Source of the DNA: Methanomicrobiaceae archaeon
GTDB lineage: Archaea > Halobacteriota > Methanomicrobia > Methanomicrobiales > Methanomicrobiaceae
Assembly (NCBI GenBank): GCA_029762625.1
Contig: JARVGI010000009.1
Span: 24,288 to 88,287 of the forward strand
Direction: 5' to 3'
Length of the DNA: 64,000 bases
The translations under genes and the position numbers were made by a program. Numbering within the stretch: position 1 is the stretch's first letter; the number at the start of each line of letters is the position of its first letter. Shown here in pieces: positions 17,012 to 26,256 of the stretch. The notes below the pieces were generated by a model. It saw nothing but the letters and a program-made list of their open reading frames with translations, made no database searches and was not told where the DNA came from.

Positions 17012-18282
17012 AGGACGTGGCGGTGATCGGGGCGGGCGTCGCCGGGATCCAGGCAGCACTCGATCTGGCGGACCACGGGGTGCACGTGCACCTCATCGAA
17101 CGCGAACCCGGCATCGGCGGGCACATGGCACAGCTGGACAAGACCTTTCCCACCAACGACTGCTCGATGTGCATCCTCAGCCCGAAGCTGGTGGACGTCG
17201 TCCGGCACCCCCGGATCACCATCCATACGATGAGCGAGGTGGAATGCATCGAAGGCGAGGTGGGGAATTTTACCGTGCATATCCTCAAACACCCCCGGTT
17301 CGTGGACGAGGAACTCTGCAACGGGTGCGGCGACTGCGTCGAGGTATGCCCCGTGGAGGTCTACAACCGCTTCGATGCAGGGATAGGTGTCAGAAAAGCG
17401 ATCTACAAGGCCCACCCGCAGGTGATCCCCGACGTGGTGGTACGGGATGACGTCCACTGCATCGACTGCGGGCTCTGCTATGATGTCTGCGGGAGGGATG
17501 CCATCCTGAAGGAAGAACGGGAGAGAGCTCTGACGCTCGAGGTGGCCAGCATTGTGGTGAGCACCGGCTTTGATATCTTCAATGCCTGCGGCAAACCCCA
17601 GCTCAGTTATCTGGCCGTCCCGGACGTGATCACCAGCCTCGAACTGGAGCGCATGATCAATGCCAGCGGCCCGACCGCAGGCACGCTCAGCCGCCTCAGC
17701 GACGGAAAAATACCCCGCAGCGTGGTGTTCATCCAGTGCGTGGGATCGCGTGACGCGTCTGTCGACCGCCCCTGGTGCTCCTGCGTCTGCTGTATGTACG
17801 CCATCAAAAACGCCATCCTCATCAAGGAAAAAGACCCCTCGACCGACGTCACCATCTGCTACATGGATATCCGCGCCTACGGGAAAGGCTACCAGGAATT
17901 CTACGACCGTGCAGAGGCAATGGGCATACGCTTCCTTCGCGGGTTGCCGGGGGAGGTGCGGGAAGGCCATGACAGCCTCGATCTCCCGGTGGAAGATACG
18001 GAAACCGGCAAAATCCACCTGCTCCACCCCGACCTTGTGGTGCTCTCCGTCGGCATGGAACCGCCGGCGGATCTCAAAGCGCTGGCCGGGGCACTGGGCA
18101 TCGAAGGCGACGGGAACGGGTTTCTGGGAGGGCCCGATCCAAAACTCGACCCGGTGGCGACCATCAAACCGGGCATCTACATTGCCGGAGCCGTGAACGC
18201 GCCAAAGGACATCCCCGACAGCGTCGCCCAGGGAGAGGCGGCCGCCATGCGGGCATTCACCGACGCGATACGTTCGGCGTGA
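17008..18282 (+). CDS. Short HdrA-like FAD/iron-sulfur protein
   Basis: A 424-residue relative of the flavin subunit HdrA of heterodisulfide reductase. It starts directly with the FAD Rossmann motif VIGAGVAGIQAALDLAD and GIGGHMAQLDKTFPTNDCS, then two ferredoxin clusters (CNGCGDCVEVCP and CIDCGLCYDVCG, the second with Gly in place of Pro). It continues with the HdrA hallmark CVGSRD ... CSCVCCMYAIKNAILIKE, and ends with the IAGAVNAPKDIPDSVAQGEAAA flavin-binding block. Canonical HdrA is 650 residues or more, with extra N- and C-terminal modules that are absent here. No hdrB, hdrC or mvhD is adjacent. It is coupled to the upstream gamma-CA gene and downstream mtnA by GTGA overlaps. Electron partners unknown. 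Confidence 0.88.
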   Translation: MKDVAVIGAGVAGIQAALDLADHGVHVHLIEREPGIGGHMAQLDKTFPTNDCSMCILSPKLVDVVRHPRITIHTMSEVECIEGEVGNFTVHILKHPRFVDEELCNGCGDCVEVCPVEVYNRFDAGIGVRKAIYKAHPQVIPDVVVRDDVHCIDCGLCYDVCGRDAILKEERERALTLEVASIVVSTGFDIFNACGKPQLSYLAVPDVITSLELERMINASGPTAGTLSRLSDGKIPRSVVFIQCVGSRDASVDRPWCSCVCCMYAIKNAILIKEKDPSTDVTICYMDIRAYGKGYQEFYDRAEAMGIRFLRGLPGEVREGHDSLDLPVEDTETGKIHLLHPDLVVLSVGMEPPADLKALAGALGIEGDGNGFLGGPDPKLDPVATIKPGIYIAGAVNAPKDIPDSVAQGEAAAMRAFTDAIRSA

Positions 18283-19328
18283 GCACAATGGATCGCGACA
18301 CCATCGCATGGGACGAGGAGATCGGCGTTATCGAATATATCGACCAGACCATGCTTCCGGGGGAGGTGCGGATCGTCAGGTGCGGGGATGTCGAACGGCT
18401 CGCGCAGGCCATCCGCAGACTGGAGATCCGCGGCGCGCCGGCGCTGGGCGTCGCGGGCGCGTACGGGGTGGCGCTTGCCGTGCACAGGAGCACTGCGCGG
18501 GACCTCTCCGCACTGCAGCAGGAGGCCTCCCGCGCCGCCGACGTCCTCGCCGCGACACGGCCCACCGCCGTCAATCTCGCATGGGGAGCAGACCGGGTCC
18601 TCTCCCGCGTCAGGGCATCCACGTCGCCCGAACAGGCGCAAGACGCGGCTGTCCGCGAGGCCGCGGCGATCGCGGCGGAGGATGTGGACCTCTGCAGAAC
18701 AATGGGGGAGCATGGGGCCGCCCTGCTTCCCGACACCTGCACCGTGCTGACCCACTGCAACGCCGGGGCGCTCGCGTGCGTGCGATGGGGCACGGCCCTC
18801 GGCGTGATCCGGTCGGCGGTAGAAGCGGGAAAGCAGGTCTCGGTGATCGCCTGCGAGACACGCCCCCTCTTCCAGGGCTCGAGGATCACCGCGTGGGAGC
18901 TTGCGAACGATGGGATCGATGTCCGCGTGATTCCTGATTCCGCGGCAGCCCACCTCATGCGTCAAGGGCGGGTCGATGCGGTGGTGGTCGGCGCTGACCG
19001 GGTGACGCATGATGCGGTGTTCAATAAAATCGGCACCTACATGCACGCCGTCTGCGCCCGCCACCATGCCATCCCCTTCTATGTTGCCGCTCCCTACTCC
19101 ACCTTCGACGCGGCGTCCTCTGAGGGTGACGTGGTTATCGAACTGCGCTCCCGCGAAGAGATCGCATGGTGCGGTGAGCGGCAACTGCTGCCTGCGGGCA
19201 TCGACGCACTCAATTACGCATTCGATGCCACCCCCCTCGATCTGGTGACCGCGCTGATTACCGAGCGGGGCGTCTTTCACCCTCCCGTGAGCATCGAAGA
19301 CCTGAACCGGGCACGACAGACTATTTAA
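18279..19328 (+). CDS. mtnA: S-methyl-5-thioribose-1-phosphate isomerase (aIF2B-like)
   Basis: Sugar-phosphate isomerase of the eIF2B-alpha superfamily, acting in methionine salvage or, in relatives, on ribose-1,5-bisphosphate. Motifs: RRLEIRGAPALGVAGAYGVAL near the N-terminus, TVLTHCNAGALACVRWGTALGVI, ACETRPLFQGSRITAWELANDGI, VVVGADRVTHDAVFNKIGTY (with the catalytic Asp) and PFYVAAPYSTFD. The GTG at 18279 overlaps the previous stop; an ATG at 18288 is the alternative start. 349 residues, family-typical. Confidence 0.9.
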   Translation: MSTMDRDTIAWDEEIGVIEYIDQTMLPGEVRIVRCGDVERLAQAIRRLEIRGAPALGVAGAYGVALAVHRSTARDLSALQQEASRAADVLAATRPTAVNLAWGADRVLSRVRASTSPEQAQDAAVREAAAIAAEDVDLCRTMGEHGAALLPDTCTVLTHCNAGALACVRWGTALGVIRSAVEAGKQVSVIACETRPLFQGSRITAWELANDGIDVRVIPDSAAAHLMRQGRVDAVVVGADRVTHDAVFNKIGTYMHAVCARHHAIPFYVAAPYSTFDAASSEGDVVIELRSREEIAWCGERQLLPAGIDALNYAFDATPLDLVTALITERGVFHPPVSIEDLNRARQTI

Positions 19329-19355
19329 TCCCTCACACCCAATGGACGAGAAGAA

Positions 19356-20057
19356 ATGGTTTTTGATGCGCCCCTCTGGAACCAGTTGATGGTTGTCGTC
19401 GGGGAACTGACGATCATCATTGTCGTCGGGGCCCTCCTCTTTGCCTCGATGATTGTCATGGTGGCCATTTTATCCATTAAAAACGGCAGGTTCTATTTCC
19501 CCCGGCTTATGGCATCCGGGCTGGTGATGATGGAGGGGACGGTCAAGGCAATCTGCAAATTGTGCGGACTTGACGACAAGGAGCTCACATTGTTTTTCAT
19601 CCGCCTCCATAACACCATGAACATGTCAGCGTTCGGGGAGATCCCTCTCGAAAAACGGGCGATTTTTCTGCCGCAATGCCTGCGTTCAGCCCAATGCCCC
19701 GCCCACCTCACCCCGGAAGGACTGGTCTGCAGGCGGTGCGGGCGGTGCGGCATCGGACAATCGATCGACACGCTGGAATCGATGGGCTACCGGGTGTTCA
19801 TCGTGCCGGGTTCGACCTTCATCAAGCGCATCGTGAAAAAATACCGGCCCGAGGGGATCATCGGCATCGGCTGCCTGATGGAAGTAAAAGAGGGATTCGA
19901 GATGACCGACCGCTTCGGGCTGGTTTCGATGGGGGTCGTCACCTTAAAAGACGGGTGCGTGGAAACCATCGTCGACTGGCACGATGTCCTCGAGGTGGCC
20001 GGCATAGGGATCGAGGAGCCTTCAATTGCCGAGCACCTTGACGTTCCGCCCGGTTAA
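19356..20057 (+). CDS. DUF116 membrane protein with cysteine cluster
   Basis: A 233-residue archaeal DUF116 protein. A hydrophobic N-terminal segment (ELTIIIVVGALLFASMIVMVAIL) anchors it in the membrane. A possible second, weaker segment follows. The soluble domain has a cysteine-rich block, CLRSAQCPAHLTPEGLVCRRCGRC, likely to bind a metal or iron-sulfur cluster, then a Rossmann-like region with FIVPGSTFIKRIV and GIGCLMEVKEG. Biochemical function unknown. It lies 27 bases after mtnA and overlaps the convergent bactofilin gene by 36 bases. Confidence 0.85.
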   Translation: MVFDAPLWNQLMVVVGELTIIIVVGALLFASMIVMVAILSIKNGRFYFPRLMASGLVMMEGTVKAICKLCGLDDKELTLFFIRLHNTMNMSAFGEIPLEKRAIFLPQCLRSAQCPAHLTPEGLVCRRCGRCGIGQSIDTLESMGYRVFIVPGSTFIKRIVKKYRPEGIIGIGCLMEVKEGFEMTDRFGLVSMGVVTLKDGCVETIVDWHDVLEVAGIGIEEPSIAEHLDVPPG

Positions 20058-20432
20058 CCTGCCGCTCTTGATTTTTCCATACACAAAGATCGTCTCGTCG
20101 CTCTTCACCTCTCCGACCGTCACCCCGGGGCGCAGGACAATATTTCCCCCGGCGATCAGGCTGCGCACCCGGACCTCGTCGCAGACGGTGATATTTTCAA
20201 GTGCATGAAGGCTTCCTTTGATTTTTACTCCCTTTCCGATGACCGCATTCTGGCAGGTGATGCCCCCGCCCACCGTGGAATAGGGTCCGAGTTCGAGCGT
20301 TCCCCCGACATCGAGGCGCCCCCACACATGGGTCTCGGCAGGGAGAATCAAATTGCCATCGATTTTCACGTTCCCATCAAAAAATGAGCCTTTTGATGCA
20401 ATACAGGTATCCCCATGCCGGTATAATTTCAT
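20022..20432 (-). CDS. Bactofilin-like polymer-forming protein
   Basis: A 136-residue right-handed beta-helix protein made of short repeats with periodic Gly and hydrophobic residues (FFDGNVKIDGNLILP, VWGRLDVGGTLELG, SVGGGITCQNAVIGKG, VKIKGSLHALENITV). This matches the DUF583/bactofilin family, whose members assemble into filaments in bacteria and are also found in methanogens. No signal or membrane segment. It overlaps DUF116 tail to tail. Role in this organism unknown; possibly a cell-shape or scaffold protein. Confidence 0.75.
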   Translation of the reverse strand: MKLYRHGDTCIASKGSFFDGNVKIDGNLILPAETHVWGRLDVGGTLELGPYSTVGGGITCQNAVIGKGVKIKGSLHALENITVCDEVRVRSLIAGGNIVLRPGVTVGEVKSDETIFVYGKIKSGRLTGRNVKVLGN

Positions 20433-20510
20433 TCTATAAATCTCTCACCCTGTCGCATATTAAAGTTTCAACACCACGCCGGCGGTTGATGACCAATGCA
20501 TCCCGGGCCC

Positions 20511-21353
20511 TCAGACGAAAATGGCGGCGATAATGAACACGAGGAGCGCAGCAAACATGCCGCCTTTGAGCAGTCCGGTGGCACAAGAGGATCGAATGCA
20601 TGCCGGGGTACCACACCGGAATCCGCGCAGCGCTCCGGCGAGGATGACCAGATCGGCAACGGTAATGGCCGCGAGATAGGCACCGCCCCACCAGCGCATG
20701 AGCGGCAGGTAACTCATGATCACCGCGCCGAGGGCGGCGGCGAGGGCGACTGCGGCGGTCGCGCGGACACCGACGATCATCGGCAGGGTGCGCGCCCCTC
20801 CTTCGGCATCGCCTTCCATGTCCTCGACATCCTTCAAGAGCTCCCGCGAGAGCATTGCGAGCACCACGATACCGGCGAGCGGGACGTTCTGGAGAAGGCC
20901 GTCGATGCCGGCAAGTGCGCCGCCGAAGAGAAAGATGTTCGCGGCAAGATAGGCTACTGCAAGGTTGCCCACGAGAGGGACTTTTTTCAGCCGAGCCGCA
21001 TACGCCCAGAGGAGCAGCGAGTTGAACACCGCCAGTGCCATACAGAGAGGGTTGGTGAATGTGCTCAGGCCGATGGCGGCGAGGAAAAGGACGGCGCTGT
21101 AGGCCCGCGCCGCTACAGGCGTGACCGCTCCCGATGGAATGGGGCGGTTGGGGCGGTTGATGCGGTCGATCTCCCGGTCGTAGTAGTCATTGATCACGTT
21201 CCCCCCGGCGGTGGCGAAGAACACGACCGGAACGAGAAGGAACGCCTCTGCCGCAATAGTCCCGACCGCGATCAGGTACCCGAGGAGGACCGCGATCCCG
21301 GCCACACAGGAATTGAGCGGACGGATAATGGTGAAAAAGCCGGTGGGTTGCAT
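20511..21353 (-). CDS. Geranylgeranylglycerol-phosphate geranylgeranyltransferase (UbiA family)
   Basis: Membrane prenyltransferase that attaches the second geranylgeranyl chain to form digeranylgeranylglyceryl phosphate, the core step of archaeal ether-lipid synthesis. The diagnostic Asp-rich motif NVINDYYDREIDRINRPNRPIPSG is present, and a second Asp motif occurs as LLKDVEDMEGDAEGGARTLP. About eight hydrophobic segments span the 280 residues. It is monocistronic and divergent from nothing close; a 78-base spacer separates it from the bactofilin gene. Confidence 0.93.
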   Translation of the reverse strand: MQPTGFFTIIRPLNSCVAGIAVLLGYLIAVGTIAAEAFLLVPVVFFATAGGNVINDYYDREIDRINRPNRPIPSGAVTPVAARAYSAVLFLAAIGLSTFTNPLCMALAVFNSLLLWAYAARLKKVPLVGNLAVAYLAANIFLFGGALAGIDGLLQNVPLAGIVVLAMLSRELLKDVEDMEGDAEGGARTLPMIVGVRATAAVALAAALGAVIMSYLPLMRWWGGAYLAAITVADLVILAGALRGFRCGTPACIRSSCATGLLKGGMFAALLVFIIAAIFV

Positions 21354-21489
21354 GGTTACCGCTTCATGAACGTGGGTTATCTCGCCCGGGGGATGGATGG
21401 GCTATTCCTGACGGTGCAATGGACGGGTCTGTTCGATATCGCAATTGCTTCTGTCTATATGCTTGATTGGTGTACGATAAAAAAGGATA

Positions 21490-23010
21490 TTATCCGGCGA
21501 TGGCGCCGCCCGGCGCAACGCAGGAAACGGTTCCCTTCATCAGGTATTCATAGAGTTCTGAGAGAAATGACCGGATGTCACCCTCAACGAGTGCATTCCA
21601 CATAGCGGCCCACACATCATCACACGGAACCCCGGTCGCATTGTGTGCGGAAACCGATGCATTCGAGGAGATAGTGGATCCGGGATCACGCAGTTCCCGG
21701 GTGATATTGTCCTCTCCATCGAGCCTCGACTCCATTCCCGACATAGTGCTTCGGTTAGCCGAAATTGACGCTTCCACCGGGCGAGACCGAACGACGGACG
21801 GAGCATCATCTCCATTCCCGCCGCTATCCTGAACGGATATGCCTCCAGGTTTCCTCGAGGAGGCCATCTCAGGGGAGGTGCCGACGGCGGAAGAATCGTT
21901 TCCATCGCCGGAATCTTCCGGGTCTGATTGTTCGGCCCCGGAACGACTCTCTCCGTCCGCAGCACAGATGGTGCACCCTTCACTCACGGGTGGAGCGGTG
22001 GTTTCCGGCTTCGATGTCTCCGGGATGCGGGAATCGGCCGGGACGCCGCCAGAGGGATCGCCGCCCGCCATCACCATGAGCTCGCAGAGGCCTTCATTAT
22101 CGTCGAACTCATCATCGGGGGTGGTGATGAGTGCATAGACCACATACTGGCCTGCATCACCCATGTGCGTCTTCCATACGGCCGTCACCGACTCGTGTTC
22201 CCCTTCGCCGAGGCCCCGCACGGCCCCTGCGAGCACAACATCATCCCGGGAAAAGTTATTGGACCGGATCGCAACCTCCCACCCGATATCGCCCTCGCAG
22301 ACAGCACCGTAATTGCTGATGGTGAAATTGATATTCACCGATCCGCCTTCATAGACCTCTGCCGGAACGGAAAGTCCTGAAAGGGAAAATTCGGGCATGC
22401 CGACGATCACACAGGCTTCCTGCGCAATATTGTTGGCATACTCGATATCTCCGGTGGACTCGCCGGGATCCACGATGACCGTCACCATTCCCTCGTCGCG
22501 TGCATCGACCAGTACATCCGCCATCATTTCCACGGTTATCGATTCGATCCGGCCCCGATCAAGCCCCTGAATCGATCCATACTCGAATGCATCGAGAACA
22601 GCCCCGCGATACCAGACCTCCCATCGGATATCCCCCTCATAGGAATCGCCCAGATTCTCCACGTCGAACAAGACCTCGTAGGGCGACTGTTCGGGGACGG
22701 ATGCAGGCACGCGAAGGTTCGCGACGGCAAAATCCGGGCCTTCGGGCGTCTCCGGACCGACGGACAGACGGTCATCGACCGGCGTATCGATCCGGGCAGG
22801 ATCGCGAGATTCTGCGAGATCAGCGGCCCCGTTCCCGGCAGCCAGCCCCCCGGCAAGCACGAGGATCCGGCCTTGCAAACAGGAGTCCTCTCCGTCAGAC
22901 AGGGAAACGGGATGACTCAATTCTGCCGCTGAAACGGCTCCGGTCAGGAGACCGGGCAGAATGAACGCTACAACAATCAATACCGGCATGTGATTTCGAA
23001 GACTCCCCAT
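21490..23010 (-). CDS. Secreted CARDB-domain protein
   Basis: A 506-residue exported protein. The ATG at 23010 has a GGAGG seven bases upstream; the leader MPVLIVVAFILPGLLTGAVSA is a signal peptide. Two tandem CARDB-type beta-sandwich repeats follow: PDFAVANLRVPASVPEQSPYEV...ENLGDSYEGDIRWEV and PEFSLSGLSVPAEVYEGGSVNI...SNYGAVCEGDIGWEV. Each ends in a D-x-E-Y/F-D-D/N-N stretch (GDIEYANNIAQEACVI, DEFDDNEGLCELMV), which may bind calcium. Beyond residue about 340 it becomes a Ser/Pro/Asp-rich low-complexity tail with a short C-terminal hydrophobic segment. Likely cell-surface protein; ligand unknown. Confidence 0.8.
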   Translation of the reverse strand: MGSLRNHMPVLIVVAFILPGLLTGAVSAAELSHPVSLSDGEDSCLQGRILVLAGGLAAGNGAADLAESRDPARIDTPVDDRLSVGPETPEGPDFAVANLRVPASVPEQSPYEVLFDVENLGDSYEGDIRWEVWYRGAVLDAFEYGSIQGLDRGRIESITVEMMADVLVDARDEGMVTVIVDPGESTGDIEYANNIAQEACVIVGMPEFSLSGLSVPAEVYEGGSVNINFTISNYGAVCEGDIGWEVAIRSNNFSRDDVVLAGAVRGLGEGEHESVTAVWKTHMGDAGQYVVYALITTPDDEFDDNEGLCELMVMAGGDPSGGVPADSRIPETSKPETTAPPVSEGCTICAADGESRSGAEQSDPEDSGDGNDSSAVGTSPEMASSRKPGGISVQDSGGNGDDAPSVVRSRPVEASISANRSTMSGMESRLDGEDNITRELRDPGSTISSNASVSAHNATGVPCDDVWAAMWNALVEGDIRSFLSELYEYLMKGTVSCVAPGGAIAG

Positions 23011-23420
23011 CATCACTCCTCCAGACATATCACCAGTTACACGAGAGAATTCCGCATGCTCTCCAGTGATGCAGCGGTAAACGGAGCATCATTGACGCAA
23101 TTCCACCCGCCATCCCTTGATCGAACGCCGGAAACGGAGAGAACGGGACGAACATCGCAGGTACTGAACAGGGGGCACTGCACTGATGCGGGGAGCTATG
23201 CTATCCTCTCACCAGCAATTGATTGCAGGGAAAGGATTTATATTTTTATTATTATACAATATATAGTATTTTTTATTCCTGAAATGAATTTCGCCCAGCC
23301 AAGCTGCCGCATCCCAGATTGGCCGATGAAGAATAGCGTGCACCTCCACGCATCAACGGGCAACGGAAACGGCGTGCCATTCGTTCGGAACGAGGCAGGA
23401 CGTAAGAATAGATACAGACA
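23011..23420. other. Intergenic region with AT-rich promoter segment
   Basis: No gene is supported here. The most notable feature is an unusually AT-rich stretch at about 23235-23280 containing TATA-like sequences on both strands (ATATATAG; on the minus strand AAAATATAAATCC). It probably holds the promoter of the secreted CARDB gene, leaving a leader of about 220 bases. An open frame on the plus strand across the region has no family resemblance and unfavourable composition. Confidence 0.4.
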
Positions 23421-23495
23421 CGGGCTTGGGGGGATTTGAACCCCCGACCATTAGCTTAGGAGGCTAACGCCCTATCCTGACTAGGCCACAAGCCC
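23421..23495 (-). tRNA. tRNA-Arg (CCU)
   Basis: A 75-base minus-strand cloverleaf: acceptor GGGCTTG/CAAGCCC with discriminator G, anticodon stem TTAGC/GCTAA around loop CTCCTAA (anticodon CCU), and T arm CGGGGG-TTCAAAT-CCCCC. No intron and no encoded CCA. It is divergent from trm1, whose product modifies tRNA position 26. Confidence 0.94.
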
Positions 23496-23535
23496 TCAAA
23501 GGTGCGTATAAATTTCCACAGGAGAAGGTATAAGG

Positions 23536-24678
23536 TTGTCGAACATACACCTCAATGGTGCAATGGATCTTGAACGAATACGGGAAGGAATGACCTCGTT
23601 TTTTGCACCGCGTCAGGATCCGAACCATGCGTTCCCCCCTGCGAGCGCCGCCGTCTTCTTTAATGCACGGATGGAGCTCAACCGGGACACAACCGTGCTC
23701 CTCGTATCCCTCCTCAGGCCGGATCGCTATCTCGACGCCATGGGGGCGACCGGCGTTCGGGGCCTGCGCATTGCCCACGAGTGCGGGGTGCCGGTAACCA
23801 TCAATGACCGGAATTCCGACGCGGTCGACCTGATCGAACAGAACGCGGAGGGACTCGGCGAGCTGGTGCAGGTCACGCAGGCCGATATCAATGTCCTGCT
23901 CTCGGGACGGCGCTTCGATGCGGTGGACATCGATCCCTTCGGGACACCCGCCTATTTTGTCGATGCCGCCGCCCGCAGCGCATCACGCTACCTCTTCGTC
24001 ACCGCCACCGATACGGCACCGCTCTGCGGGGCGCACCTCAAGGCAGGTATGCGCCGCTATTTCGCCCGGCCCATGAATACCGAATACCACAGCGAGGTCG
24101 GGCTTCGCATCCTGCTGGGCTTCGTCGCGCGCGAGGTGGTGAAGTATGACCGGGGAGTGGAGCCGCTCTTCTGTTTTGCCCGGGAGCATTTCGTCAGGCT
24201 GCACCTCCGGCTCACGAACGGCGCCGAGGCCGCCGACCGCACGCTGTCCCGCATCGGGTTCGTGCACCAGTGCCCTGCCTGCCCCGCCCGGGTTGAAGAG
24301 CACGGGCTCATCGCCCGCACGCATACCTGCCCCGAATGCGCATCGGTGCTCCAGCCGATCGGCCCCATCTGGCTCGGTCCGGTCAGCGACCGCCCCCTGC
24401 TCGCCTCCATGCAGGATCATTTGAATACGATGGAGCTCGGGAAAAAAACGCAGCTCCAGCGCCTGATCCAGACCTGTGAGGGCGAACTCGATACGGCGAG
24501 CTTCTATGACTACCATCGCCTGACAAAACTATGGCGCGTCTCTCCACCGGGTAGTACCATCCTCCTCGAGCGACTGCAGGAGAAGGGCTTTGCCGCGTCG
24601 CGGACCCATCACGCGGGGACAGGATTTAAAACCGATGCCCCGATCGGTGTGATACAAGAAGTCCTCACGCGCGGGTGA
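23536..24678 (+). CDS. trm1: tRNA (guanine-26-N2) dimethyltransferase
   Basis: SAM-dependent enzyme making m2,2G26 in tRNA, 380 residues. Family motifs in order: REGMTSFFAP, FFNARMELNRDTTVLLVSLL, the SAM-binding DAMGATGVRGLRIA, INDRNSDAVDLIEQNA, DIDPFGTPAYFVDAA, TATDTAPLCGAH, and a zinc-type Cys pattern CPACPARVEEH ... CPECASVLQPIGPIWLGP. I keep the TTG at 23536 because GGAGAAGG ends seven bases before it; the ATG at 23563 has no such site. It ends 14 bases inside the convergent DRG gene. Confidence 0.95.
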   Translation: MSNIHLNGAMDLERIREGMTSFFAPRQDPNHAFPPASAAVFFNARMELNRDTTVLLVSLLRPDRYLDAMGATGVRGLRIAHECGVPVTINDRNSDAVDLIEQNAEGLGELVQVTQADINVLLSGRRFDAVDIDPFGTPAYFVDAAARSASRYLFVTATDTAPLCGAHLKAGMRRYFARPMNTEYHSEVGLRILLGFVAREVVKYDRGVEPLFCFAREHFVRLHLRLTNGAEAADRTLSRIGFVHQCPACPARVEEHGLIARTHTCPECASVLQPIGPIWLGPVSDRPLLASMQDHLNTMELGKKTQLQRLIQTCEGELDTASFYDYHRLTKLWRVSPPGSTILLERLQEKGFAASRTHHAGTGFKTDAPIGVIQEVLTRG

Positions 24679-25777
24679 CGATGCTCAGGATGTCGCCGTC
24701 GTGCAGGGTGTGCGGCAGGCCCACCCTCTGGGCATCATGCTTGACCGAGCTCCCCCAGACCTTGGCATACCGGAATTTTTCCACGAACTCGCGGTGCAGC
24801 TTGTTGCACACCCCTTCCACAGTTGCCGGGGTGCGCACGATGAGCGGCTCTTCCAGGTCCGCTTTCCCCCCAGAGGGCTTGAGAAAGATGCGAATGAAGC
24901 CGAGCTGTTCATAGATGGTATCTTTTAGCTCCTCGATGTGGTAGCCGCTCACCGCTGAGACCATAATGGGGGGGGTGCCGAACCGGTCGACCATATCCTC
25001 TTCGATCGATCGCCTCATCTCCTCGTCGACCAGGTCTACCTTATTGACCGCGATGAACGCCGGGACGTAGATGCGGTTGCCGAACATGGCATCGATGAAG
25101 TCCTCCTGGGTCACCTCGCCGCGGATGAGCACATCGGCATTCATGATCTTGTTCTCCGCGAGAATGGCGCGGATTTCCTCGCTATCGAGGCCGCTCCGGC
25201 CCACCGAATTGACCCGGACGCCTCCCATGCCGGATTTCTTGATGGTGATATCGGGCCTTAGCCGGTTGATGCGGATCCCCGCATCATAGAGCTCCTTGAT
25301 CAGGACATCGACATGCTCCTGGTTGAAGACGTCGGCGAGGATGAGGATCATGTCGGCACCCCTGACCACGGCGATGACCTCCTTGCCCCGCCCCTTGCCC
25401 ATCGCCGCCCCGGCGATCAGCCCGGGGATATCGAGGATCTGGATGTTGGCCCCGCGGTGCTCCATGGCGCCGGGCACCACGGTGAGGGTGGTGAAGGCGT
25501 AGTCGGCGGTCTCGCTCTCCTGGTTGGTGAGCTGGTTGAGCAGCGTACTCTTACCGACCGAGGGGAACCCGACCAGCACCACCGTCCCGTCGCCTGACTT
25601 GCGGACGGAGTAGCCCTCGCCGCCGCCGCAGGAGGCCATCGCCCGTGCCACGGCATCGTCCTTGATCTTGGCGAGTTTTGCCTTCAGCCGCCCGATATGC
25701 TTTGATGTCGCCTTATTGTAGGGGGTAGTTTTGATCTCGTCTTCGATCTCCCGTATCTGATCCTCGAGGCTGCTCAT
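24665..25777 (-). CDS. DRG-type GTPase with TGS domain
   Basis: Developmentally-regulated-GTP-binding (Rbg/Obg superfamily) protein of 370 residues, associated with translating ribosomes. The N-terminal helical part (IREIEDEIKTTPYNKAT) precedes the G domain: GFPSVGKSTLLNQLT (P loop), TTLTVVPGAMEHRGANIQILDIPG (G2/G3), VNKVD (G4) and VSAVSG (G5). The C-terminal TGS domain runs from FIRIFLKPSGGKADLEEPL to GDILSIV. A complete archaeal DRG. Confidence 0.95.
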   Translation of the reverse strand: MSSLEDQIREIEDEIKTTPYNKATSKHIGRLKAKLAKIKDDAVARAMASCGGGEGYSVRKSGDGTVVLVGFPSVGKSTLLNQLTNQESETADYAFTTLTVVPGAMEHRGANIQILDIPGLIAGAAMGKGRGKEVIAVVRGADMILILADVFNQEHVDVLIKELYDAGIRINRLRPDITIKKSGMGGVRVNSVGRSGLDSEEIRAILAENKIMNADVLIRGEVTQEDFIDAMFGNRIYVPAFIAVNKVDLVDEEMRRSIEEDMVDRFGTPPIMVSAVSGYHIEELKDTIYEQLGFIRIFLKPSGGKADLEEPLIVRTPATVEGVCNKLHREFVEKFRYAKVWGSSVKHDAQRVGLPHTLHDGDILSIVTRA

Positions 25778-26049
25778 GGTGTGGTTATATATGTGGGTCG
25801 CGGGGCTACTTATGCATGACTGTAGCGGTCATATCACGGGGATAGGCGGCGCTGCGCAATGCTGTGGCGTGCGGTCTCGGTGCCGCCGACCGCCACGCCA
25901 TATTCTCCCTGCGCGGTTTTCCCATACCGCTTTCTGTGCGCCCCCTCCTCCGTCGGAATGCTCTTCGAAGCGGCCGATCGGGCCCGGATCGGACGGAAAC
26001 CATCAGGTTTATGTAGCAGCGCGGTCAATATTGTAAGGCACAAATCCTT

Positions 26050-26124
26050 GCTGATATAGTGTAGTCCGGCCAATCATGCAGGACTCTCACTCCTGCGACT
26101 GGGGTTCGAATCCCCATATCAGCA
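26050..26124 (+). tRNA. tRNA-Glu (CUC)
   Basis: A 75-base cloverleaf: acceptor GCTGATA/TATCAGC with discriminator A, D arm starting TAGTGTAGTCCGG, anticodon stem CAGGA/TCCTG around CTCTCAC (anticodon CUC), T arm CTGGGG-TTCGAAT-CCCCA. A TATA-like TTTATGTA at 26008-26015 lies about 40 bases upstream. No intron and no encoded CCA. Confidence 0.93.
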
Positions 26125-26256
26125 TTTGCTTGGCGTCCGGTTTTTTGTTCCATTTTACCCTCATAGTGTCCTTTGCAATTTCATCACAGTGCAATGCCCA
26201 CCCACCTCGAGCCCCGGCACTGCAGGAACTGACCCATCATCAGAATGCCCCCACCC

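Noticed and set aside
22990..23439. A 149-codon plus-strand frame between the secreted protein and tRNA-Arg
   Set aside because: It runs through an AT-rich promoter segment and into tRNA; no family resemblance.
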